Shown: in pieces, positions 5,757-11,096 of the stretch
Layout: every line of letters begins with the position of its first letter
How positions within the stretch are numbered: the stretch's first letter is position 1
NCBI GenBank assembly: GCA_021817185.1
Contig: JAKAVU010000065.1
Span: forward strand, 1 to 11,096
DNA: 11,096 nucleotides
Source: a bacterium
Lineage (GTDB): Bacteria; Chloroflexota; Dormibacteria; UBA8260; Bog-877
Reading direction: 5' to 3'
Position numbers and translations under genes: made by a program
The notes under the pieces: generated by a model
Told to the model about the DNA's origin: nothing
Database searches by the model: none
What the model saw: the letters and a program-made list of their open reading frames with translations, nothing else

Positions 5757-6674
5757 TTACCGATTGGCGGCCCGCCCTCCCGGGATGCGGCGCACGGTGA
5801 GGATCTGATAGCGCTGGCGGAAGGCGGAGAGAGGCTCCCGGCGGACCACCCCCAGCTCGCTGCAGGCGTGCACGACCTCGTCTGGACCGAGCGCCAGTGC
5901 CACATGGCTGGTCCGCCGCGGACCCCGGCTGACCGCCCCCAGGATGTCTCCACGCTGGATGTCGCGGCGGGGAACCTGGGCTCCCAGCCGGCGCTGCTGG
6001 CGGCTGTGCTTGGGCAGCAACAGGCCAGCATTGAGGAAGGCGCGCCAGACCAGGCCGGAGCAGTCGAAGCCCCCGCCCCCGGTGCCTCCCCACAAGTAGG
6101 GCTTGCCGAGCTGATCCAGCGCGGTGCCCAGCATCAGCTCCGGGTCCCAGCCCCGCTGGGGGCTTTGACCGACCACCCCGAGGTTCGTCGCGGCGTCGCC
6201 GCGCAGGGGGCCGAGGACGAACTCAGCATCCCGGTCGACCCACCCCATGGCCTCTCCGGGGGCGCGGACCAGCAACCCCGAGCTGCGGAAGGCGACCACG
6301 TCGGCGGCCGGGTCACCGGGGAGCAGCTGGGTCGAGCGCTCAGGTTCACCCGGGCTTCCCGGAGGTCGCCGCCAGATGTCCAGGGTCTGGGCGGATGGCC
6401 CCAGGCAGAGGCGTGCCCGCCTGGTCGCGAGCACCAGGATGCGGCTGCGGGCCCCGGGCCAGCTGGCGGCGAGCAGCTCGACCACCTCGTCCCTCTGACC
6501 GGTCGTGGCGGTGTGGCCCATCACCCCTCCCGGGAGCACGGTCACACCCACCATCGGTTCCCCGTAGCGTTCGCGCGCCCGCTGCGCCAGCTCCGCCACC
6601 GCCGCCGTCACCTGTGGCGGGGCCGCGGCCACGACGCCAGTCAACGGCCCAGTACCTGGCGCCACCCGGTCCAC
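5757..6674 (-). CDS. NlpC/P60 cysteine peptidase with SH3-like region, no signal peptide
   Basis: The C-terminal domain (about 180-297 of 305 residues) is NlpC/P60. FDCSGLV (203-209) gives the catalytic C205, SHVAL (256-260) the catalytic H257, and VVHA the third residue H269; GKPYLWGG (190-197) is the usual lead-in. These enzymes cut gamma-D-glutamyl-diamino acid bonds in cell-wall peptides. The middle (about 115-155: LLPGD, LLVRAPGEAMGWVD) looks like a bacterial SH3 domain, and the first 110 residues are not recognised. I see no hydrophobic signal sequence, so it probably acts in the cytoplasm, like the recycling enzyme YkfC of Bacillus. It overlaps the upstream gene and is followed after 10 bp by the MurD-like ligase gene. 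The start is uncertain: GTG at 6674 gives the full length shown, GTG at 6665 is also in frame, and TTG at 6644 would give a 4-bp TTGA overlap. None has a clear ribosome site. Confidence 0.87.
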   Translation of the reverse strand: MDRVAPGTGPLTGVVAAAPPQVTAAVAELAQRARERYGEPMVGVTVLPGGVMGHTATTGQRDEVVELLAASWPGARSRILVLATRRARLCLGPSAQTLDIWRRPPGSPGEPERSTQLLPGDPAADVVAFRSSGLLVRAPGEAMGWVDRDAEFVLGPLRGDAATNLGVVGQSPQRGWDPELMLGTALDQLGKPYLWGGTGGGGFDCSGLVWRAFLNAGLLLPKHSRQQRRLGAQVPRRDIQRGDILGAVSRGPRRTSHVALALGPDEVVHACSELGVVRREPLSAFRQRYQILTVRRIPGGRAANR

Positions 6675-7510
6675 GGGCGCCGGGGCTCGCGCTCGGAGGG
6701 GTGGAGGAGGATCTCGCGGCCGTTCGTGGTGAGCAGCTGTGGGATGAGCGGGCTGCTTGCCCTCCCATAGAGACGCCGGCCGATGTGTCGGAGCTGGTCG
6801 GGGTCGGCACCCTCCCGCACCGCGGCCACCAGGACCCCCCGGTCGGGTGCCAGCAGGAGGGCGGTGCCACCGCCCCGGTCGGCCACCGCCGCCAGGAAGT
6901 CCGGAACCAGCAGCAGGCTGCTGGAGAACAAAACGTCTTCGGTGAACAGCCAGCGTTGTTGCGGCGGCGTGGCCCCGAGCCGCTGGCGCCAGCTGTCCAG
7001 CCTCACGGCGGTGTTCTGGTCGGCGCGGCCTTCGAGCTCCGAGGCGGCCAGGCCCGCGTGCTCGGCCTCCACCAACGACACCCCCCGCATGATCTCGCCT
7101 GGCAGCGCCTCCGCCACGAAGGCCACCAGACCGGCGGGCAGGGGCCTGGTCAGGAGCTCACCGGAGCGCTGGTAGCGGCCGATGACCCTCTCGGTCCGCA
7201 CGCACCACACCAGGGTGGTGGGATCCGGCGCACCCTCGGGGGCTCCCGACTCGGCGACCGCCAGCCGCGGCGCCGCCTCCGCCACGAACCGGGAGATCTC
7301 CTCGGGCACCGCTGCCCCCGGGCGGCTCACGGCCTGGTGGAGGGTGGTGAGGGAGAAGCTGACCGAGTGCCGGTCGCGCCTGCCGACCACCGCGAAGCCG
7401 TGGGGCAGGGGGAGGAACTCCCACGCCGGGTAGCGTGAGCGGAGCTGCACCACGATGCGCTCCTGGAACTGCCGACGGGCGGGGTCCAGGCTGGTCTCCG
7501 CCAAAGTCAT
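6641..7510 (-). CDS. Conserved protein of unknown function, possibly DUF1444-like
   Basis: I do not firmly recognise this 289-residue soluble protein. It has no signal peptide, membrane segment or cysteine cluster. The order of its parts recalls DUF1444 (the YtpP-type family): an N-terminal alpha/beta piece with a TLHQAV helix (about 55-60), a central stretch rich in VRTERVIGRY, and a C-terminal piece with WLFTEDVLFSSSLLLVPDFL (about 187-206) followed by LLLAPDRGVLVAAV. This is a weak resemblance from memory. The start is well set: the ATG at 7510 overlaps the VWA stop as ATGA (4 bp) with a GGGGGG tract just upstream, so translation is probably coupled to the VWA gene. Its stop overlaps the start region of the NlpC/P60 gene. 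The position suggests a job tied to the AAA+/VWA module or to the cell-wall enzymes downstream. Confidence 0.72.
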   Translation of the reverse strand: MTLAETSLDPARRQFQERIVVQLRSRYPAWEFLPLPHGFAVVGRRDRHSVSFSLTTLHQAVSRPGAAVPEEISRFVAEAAPRLAVAESGAPEGAPDPTTLVWCVRTERVIGRYQRSGELLTRPLPAGLVAFVAEALPGEIMRGVSLVEAEHAGLAASELEGRADQNTAVRLDSWRQRLGATPPQQRWLFTEDVLFSSSLLLVPDFLAAVADRGGGTALLLAPDRGVLVAAVREGADPDQLRHIGRRLYGRASSPLIPQLLTTNGREILLHPSEREPRRPWTGWRQVLGR

Positions 7511-9492
7511 CCCCCCTGCTGGCGAGAGCTCACGTAGTCCAGCAGGACGTAGTCGCCCAGCCGCTCCGGACTCACGAAGAAGGCGCGCCCCCGATTGAGG
7601 CGGGTGATCTGCTTGACGAACTGGACCAGGTAGTTGTTGCTCTCCAGCATGAAGGTGTTGATCACGATCCGCTCTTTGGTGCAGCGCCGGACCTCCAGCA
7701 GCGTCTTCTCGAAGGTCTCCGGAAGGGGCGGGTAGCGGAACACCGCCTGGGCCCCCTCCATGTGGGCGGTGGGCTCCCCGTCGGAGACGATGATGATCTG
7801 GCGGTTGCCGCCGCGGTGGCGGCCCAGGAGGTGCTGGGCCAGCATCAGCCCGTGCTGCATGTTGGTGCCGTAGACGTATTCACTGTAGGAGAGTTGGGCG
7901 AGCTCGCCGGGCTTGATCTCGCGCGCATAGTCGGAGAATCCGACCACGTAGAGGCTGTCGCGCGGGAACTGGGTGCGGATCAGGGACTCCAACGCCAGCG
8001 CCATCTTCTTGGCGGCGTAGAAGTAGCCGCGCAGCGGCATGCTCCGGCTCATGTCCAGCATCAGCACGGTGCTCGACTGCACCGTCCGGTCGGATCTGAC
8101 CACCTCGAAGTCGGCCTCCGCCAGCCGCAGCGGGCCGGCTGTGCCCTGGCGGCGGATCGCGTTCATCACCGTCTGCTGCACGTCGAGATGGAAGGGGTCG
8201 CCGAACTCGTAGCGCTTGGTGTCGTCCCCGGGATCACCGCCTGGGCCCGCCCGCCCGAGGCTGTGGTTACCCAGACGGTCTCCGCCCAGCCGCCGGAACA
8301 CGTCCCCCAGCGCCTTCTGCCCGATGCGGCGGATGCCGTAGGGGGTTAGCTCCAGCCCCTGGGCGCCGCGCTGGAGCTGGCCACTCTCCTCCAGCCGCTG
8401 CAGCAGCGCCTGCACCCGGGCGACGCTGGAGGCCGCCGCGGGTCCCAGCAGCTCGGCCGCCTGCCGGCCCAGCTCCGCCGGAACCGGCTCGCCGCGATAC
8501 GCCTGCCGCAGCCCGCGCTCCACCGCCTCCATCTGGCGCAGCTGTCCCATCATCTCCAGCGCCGCGGGGAAGTCCAGGTCGTCACCGCCCGAGAACGGGT
8601 AGGCGCTGGACGCCGCGGGGGGCATCATCCGGGAGAGCAGCCGGGCGAGCTGGTCCAGCTCCGAGCGCAGCTCGGAGTCGTCCATCGTGGCCTGAAAGAG
8701 CTGCTCCATCTGCCGGCGTGACTCCGGTGAAAGCGATCGCATCAGGGAGTCCATCTCCCCCATGCGCTGTTGCAGCTGTTGCAGCAACTCCTCCAGGTTG
8801 CCGGGCCGCTCCGGGAAGAGCTCCCCCCATCGCTCCATGAAGGAGGCGAACTGGGGGTCCTCCCCCTGCAGCTGACGCTCCAGCATCCGGTTGAGGTCCT
8901 TGATCATCTGCCGCAGCTGGGCCAGCTGCTGGGGCCCCATGCGCTCCATGCCCGCGCTCAGCTGCTGGAACTGGGCCTCGGCGAACTGACCCCGCAGCTC
9001 CTCCACCAGCTCCCGGAAGGCCTGGGCGGCCTGCTGGTCCAGGAACTCGTAGTCTCGAAGCGCGGAGATCGCCGAGGCGGGCTCTGGGGGGAGCGCGTCC
9101 AGCTGCCGCAGCCTCCCCTCGATCATCTTCTGGCGCAGCCCCGCCGCCTCCTCCCCAGCGGACGCCGCCAGCCGGTCCCTGAGGGTGGTGCGCTCGGCGG
9201 CGAGGATGCGGTCGAGGCGCTCCTCCAGCTCGTGGAAGAGGTTCTCCAGGTTGTGATGCTGCAACAGCTGCTCGCGCTGGTGGCGCAGCTGCTGCAGCAT
9301 CCGGTCCAGCCCGGGGAGCCGGTTGCCCTGCTCATCGGTGAAGCCCTGGCCCAACAGCCGGCGGAGCGCAGCCTCGAAGTCCCAGCCGTGGAACACGTCC
9401 TCGGCCAGCTTGGAGAAGAGCTCGTTCAGATCCGGGAAGCCGACCTCCTGGCTTCCGTCCCAGCGGCTGTACCGCCGCATCTCGGGGGCCAC
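7507..9492 (-). CDS. VWA domain protein partnered with a MoxR-like ATPase
   Basis: The 661-residue protein has a C-terminal von Willebrand A domain (about 472-655) with an intact metal-ion-dependent adhesion site: DMSRS (D480, S482, S484), T543 in YGTNMQHG and D571 in SDGEP. The N-terminal two thirds is charged and helical, rich in Gln, Leu, Glu and Arg (about 60-290, for example LQQLRHQREQ and LLQQLQQRMGEM), and probably forms coiled coils. A conserved-looking linker at about 425-450 (KRYEFGDPFHLDVQQT) leads into the VWA fold. There is no signal peptide or membrane helix, so it is cytoplasmic. Size and layout match the actinobacterial Rv0959 type from memory, whose gene lies next to that of an AAA+ ATPase as here. 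The GTG at 9492 has GAGG 7 nt upstream, overlapping the ATPase stop codon; an ATG at 9480 is an alternative. In such pairs the VWA protein is thought to present or select substrates for the ATPase. Confidence 0.88.
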   Translation of the reverse strand: MAPEMRRYSRWDGSQEVGFPDLNELFSKLAEDVFHGWDFEAALRRLLGQGFTDEQGNRLPGLDRMLQQLRHQREQLLQHHNLENLFHELEERLDRILAAERTTLRDRLAASAGEEAAGLRQKMIEGRLRQLDALPPEPASAISALRDYEFLDQQAAQAFRELVEELRGQFAEAQFQQLSAGMERMGPQQLAQLRQMIKDLNRMLERQLQGEDPQFASFMERWGELFPERPGNLEELLQQLQQRMGEMDSLMRSLSPESRRQMEQLFQATMDDSELRSELDQLARLLSRMMPPAASSAYPFSGGDDLDFPAALEMMGQLRQMEAVERGLRQAYRGEPVPAELGRQAAELLGPAAASSVARVQALLQRLEESGQLQRGAQGLELTPYGIRRIGQKALGDVFRRLGGDRLGNHSLGRAGPGGDPGDDTKRYEFGDPFHLDVQQTVMNAIRRQGTAGPLRLAEADFEVVRSDRTVQSSTVLMLDMSRSMPLRGYFYAAKKMALALESLIRTQFPRDSLYVVGFSDYAREIKPGELAQLSYSEYVYGTNMQHGLMLAQHLLGRHRGGNRQIIIVSDGEPTAHMEGAQAVFRYPPLPETFEKTLLEVRRCTKERIVINTFMLESNNYLVQFVKQITRLNRGRAFFVSPERLGDYVLLDYVSSRQQGG

Positions 9493-9499
9493 GGCCCAG

Positions 9500-9503
9500 C
9501 CTC
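9500..9503 (-). promoter_or_regulatory. Ribosome binding site of the VWA gene
   Basis: GAGG on the minus strand lies 7 nt before the GTG at 9492 and overlaps the TGA stop of the AAA+ gene (9504-9502). This favours the GTG over the ATG four codons downstream and suggests coupled translation of the ATPase and VWA proteins. Confidence 0.5.
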
Positions 9504-10896
9504 AGCTGCCATAGACGGTGGCCCCGTCGACCATCGTCTTGTTCAACCGCTTGGCCAGATGCAGCCCCTCCAGCACCAGCTCCAGCGCCGCGGCCACCGT
9601 GGCCGGGCGCATCACCTCGTCCAGGTCCGCCAGGATCCGCTTGGTCTCCGGAATCTCCCCAGCGAGGGTGAGGTACCTCTCCGCCGCCAGCATCTCACCG
9701 GTCTCACAGGTGAGCCCCTGCTCGAAGCGGCCGATCAGGGGGGCGAACTCCTGGATCGAGAAGTGGCGGCGGAAGACGTTGGAGACCGCCGTCCGGATCA
9801 GCTTCTGGAGGATGACCTGGTCCTCACCATCCTCCCAGCTCTCCAATTCCAACTTCCCTGAGGTGGAGGCTGCCATCGCCGTCAGGTCGCTGAGCCGTGG
9901 CACCGCCTCCGGCTCCTGCAGCAGGATCGCTCGGCGAATCGCGTTGGCGCACAGGCTCTCGTAGTTGGCGATCGAGAGCCGGACCGAGACCCCCGAGCGC
10001 TGGTTCACCTGCGCCGCCCGCCGGGCCTGCTGCGATATCTCCGCCACCAGCTCGCGCATGTAGGCGGGCACGTGCAGGGGCACCCCCAGGCCGTCGAAGG
10101 AGGCCGCCTCCTGCTCTATGATGGCCGCCTCCTGTTCCCCCGAGCGTGGGTAGTGGGTCCGAATCTGGGCGCCGAAGCGGTCCTTGAGGGGGGTGATGAT
10201 CCGCCCCCGGTTGGTGTAGTCCTCGGGGTTGGCGGTCGCGACCACCACCAGGTCCAGATCCAGCCGGACCTGGAAGCCGCGGATCTGGACGTCCCGCTCC
10301 TCCATGATGTTCAGCAGTCCCACCTGGATCCGCTCGGCCAGGTCGGGCAGCTCGTTGATCGCGAAGATGCCGCGGTTGACCCTTGGCAGCAGGCCGTAGT
10401 GGATGGTCAGCTCATCCGCCAGATAGCGACCCTCGGCCACCCGGATCGGGTCCACCTCACCGATGAGGTCGGCGATGGAGGTGTCGGGGGTGGCCAGCTT
10501 CTCCGCGAAGCGCCGTTCCCTGGGGATCCACTCGATGGGAGTCTGTTCGCCCCGGTCGGCCACCAGGTCCCGTCCGAAGCGGCTGATCGGGGCGTACGGG
10601 TGGTCGTTGACCTCGCTTCCTGAGATGACCGGGATCCGTTCATCGAGGAGGCCGGTCAGCGCCCGGATCAGCCTCGATTTGGCCTGCCCACGCTCACCCA
10701 GGAAGATGACGTCCTGCCCCGCCAGAAGGGCGTTCTCCAGTTGCGGGATCACGGTCTCCTGGTACCCGATCAGGCCGGGAAAGAGCGGCTTGCCGGCCCG
10801 GAGCGCGGCCACCAGGTTCTCCCGCAGCTCCTCCCGGACCGACCGCATCCGGTACTCGCTGCCCCGCAGTTCGCCGAGAGTACCGGGGAGCGTCAA
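9502..10896 (-). CDS. MoxR-like AAA+ ATPase (magnesium chelatase/sigma-54-interacting type)
   Basis: From the TTG at 10896 the product has 464 residues, close to the Rv0958-type proteins as I remember them (about 460). After an arm with the family-like TLGELR (6-11) and RSVREELREN (18-27) comes an AAA+ module: Walker A GERGQAKS (67-74), a Walker B-like GIFAINELPDL (176-186), sensor-1 VVATANPED (218-226) and an arginine-rich PLKDRFG (236-242). A helical C-terminal region (about 290-464) follows. MoxR ATPases use ATP hydrolysis to remodel or mature protein complexes, usually with a VWA partner, encoded here 9 bp downstream. The acidic pair of Walker B is Asn-Glu, not Asp-Glu. I chose TTG 10896 because AAGGTGGA lies just upstream, a candidate -10 lies at 10942-10947, and the sequence further upstream (to a TTG at 11040) is Gly/Pro/Ser-rich and unlike the family. 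It leads the five-gene block. Confidence 0.85.
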   Translation of the reverse strand: MTLPGTLGELRGSEYRMRSVREELRENLVAALRAGKPLFPGLIGYQETVIPQLENALLAGQDVIFLGERGQAKSRLIRALTGLLDERIPVISGSEVNDHPYAPISRFGRDLVADRGEQTPIEWIPRERRFAEKLATPDTSIADLIGEVDPIRVAEGRYLADELTIHYGLLPRVNRGIFAINELPDLAERIQVGLLNIMEERDVQIRGFQVRLDLDLVVVATANPEDYTNRGRIITPLKDRFGAQIRTHYPRSGEQEAAIIEQEAASFDGLGVPLHVPAYMRELVAEISQQARRAAQVNQRSGVSVRLSIANYESLCANAIRRAILLQEPEAVPRLSDLTAMAASTSGKLELESWEDGEDQVILQKLIRTAVSNVFRRHFSIQEFAPLIGRFEQGLTCETGEMLAAERYLTLAGEIPETKRILADLDEVMRPATVAAALELVLEGLHLAKRLNKTMVDGATVYGS

Positions 10897-10905
10897 GTCG
10901 TGGGG

Positions 10906-10913
10906 TCCACCTT
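10906..10913 (-). promoter_or_regulatory. Ribosome binding site deciding the AAA+ gene start
   Basis: AAGGTGGA on the minus strand ends 9 nt before the TTG at 10896. It is the only good purine-rich site near the expected protein start, and supports TTG initiation over the internal ATG at 10848 or the far upstream TTG. Confidence 0.5.
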
Positions 10914-10941
10914 TGCTTGGCTGGTCAGCGGCGCTGTCCTC

Positions 10942-10947
10942 ACTATA
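10942..10947 (-). promoter_or_regulatory. Candidate -10 box of the five-gene operon
   Basis: TATAGT matches the TATAAT consensus at five of six positions and is one of very few A+T-rich hexamers in the noncoding stretch 10897-11096. Transcription would start near 10935 and give a leader of about 40 nt before the TTG at 10896. No clear -35 box lies 16-18 bp upstream; that spacer is taken up by an inverted repeat, so an activator or an extended -10 type is possible. Apart from this promoter region, I see no gene in the last 200 bp of the window. Confidence 0.45.
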
Positions 10948-10951
10948 GCCT

Positions 10952-10971
10952 GGGCTCGGAAACCAGAGCCC
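10952..10971. repeat. Inverted repeat just upstream of the candidate -10 box
   Basis: GGGCTC (10952-10957) and GAGCCC (10966-10971) form a perfect 6-bp inverted repeat around 8 nt. It lies 4 bp upstream of the TATAGT box, in the spacer where RNA polymerase would contact DNA. It could be an operator for a dimeric regulator, or only a chance GC-rich palindrome; no T-tract points to a terminator. Confidence 0.3.
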
Positions 10972-11096
10972 GGAGTCGGTGCCGTAGCCGCGCCTGCCCG
11001 TGTGGGGCTCGATGTGCCGAACCAGGCCCGGATGTCCCAAGCTATTCCAGATGCCGACTTCACGCGACTCAGCCGCTCTCCCCGCGGGCCTCGGGG

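Noticed and set aside
5747..6031. N-terminal extension of the Mur ligase frame upstream of 5746
   Set aside because: It lies inside the NlpC/P60 gene, reads as Cys/Ser/Trp-rich junk, and the Mur-like sequence begins only after the GTG at 5746.
4766..7438. Long plus-strand frames opposite the Mur ligase, NlpC/P60 and unknown-protein genes
   Set aside because: They have no domains, are low in complexity and sit exactly opposite genes with clear motifs; they are shadows.
8770..9861. Leucine- and glutamine-rich plus-strand frame opposite the VWA and AAA+ genes
   Set aside because: The Leu/Gln repeats mirror the coiled-coil codons (CAGCTG, CTGCAG) of the minus-strand VWA gene; there is no start signal and no family.
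10891..10896. TTGACG as a -35 box
   Set aside because: It matches the consensus well but contains the chosen start codon of the AAA+ gene, and no -10 box lies at the right spacing downstream.
10897..11040. Upstream extension of the AAA+ gene to a TTG at 11040
   Set aside because: The 48 extra residues do not look like the family arm, and the better ribosome site and -10 box both point to TTG 10896.
11080..11096. CCCCG/CGGGG inverted repeat at the right edge
   Set aside because: The stem is only 5 bp in very GC-rich sequence and the window ends there, so it cannot be judged.

Overview
The window comes from a G+C-rich bacterial chromosome (roughly two thirds or more G+C by eye). It is densely packed, with GTG/TTG starts and overlapping stop/start pairs. 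The AAA+/VWA pair at the right end matches in size and layout the actinobacterial Rv0958/Rv0959 type (from memory). Actinomycetota, or a related high-GC phylum such as Dormibacterota or Chloroflexota, is the best guess; nothing here fixes the phylum. I see no tRNA, rRNA, CRISPR array, insertion sequence or phage gene.

Layout. At the left edge is a plus-strand CPBP-family membrane protease gene (6-650). It converges on a minus-strand block read right to left as fold-type II PLP enzyme (4056-2986), ATP-grasp ligase (2993-1758) and DnaJ-like co-chaperone with half a zinc finger (1718-660). In the middle, on the plus strand and pointing against its neighbours, is a 57-codon gene for a zinc-ribbon protein of the LysW amino-group carrier family (4069-4242). 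Its start is 12 bp from that of the divergent PLP enzyme, and its last 11 codons overlap the end of the convergent Mur ligase gene. To the right is a second minus-strand block, apparently one operon. From a promoter near 10945 it reads MoxR-like AAA+ ATPase (10896-9502), large VWA protein (9492-7507), protein of unknown function (7510-6641), NlpC/P60 peptidase without signal peptide (6674-5757) and MurD-like ligase (5746-4208).

How the genes may work together. The AAA+/VWA pair is probably a MoxR-type remodelling module. The NlpC/P60 peptidase and Mur ligase both act on amide bonds of muropeptide-like substrates and may form a cytoplasmic peptide-recycling or modified-stem-peptide step. The centre is the most interesting part. 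A LysW-like carrier next to an ATP-grasp ligase (which could load it) and a fold-type II PLP enzyme (which could change a bound amino acid) has the logic of a carrier-protein-based amino-acid or metabolite pathway. However, the carrier lacks the usual EDWGE tail and ends in DEEK, and the ATP-grasp is not a typical short LysX. This would be either a divergent carrier system or a former carrier put to another use. The assignment rests on gene neighbourhood and motif reading only.
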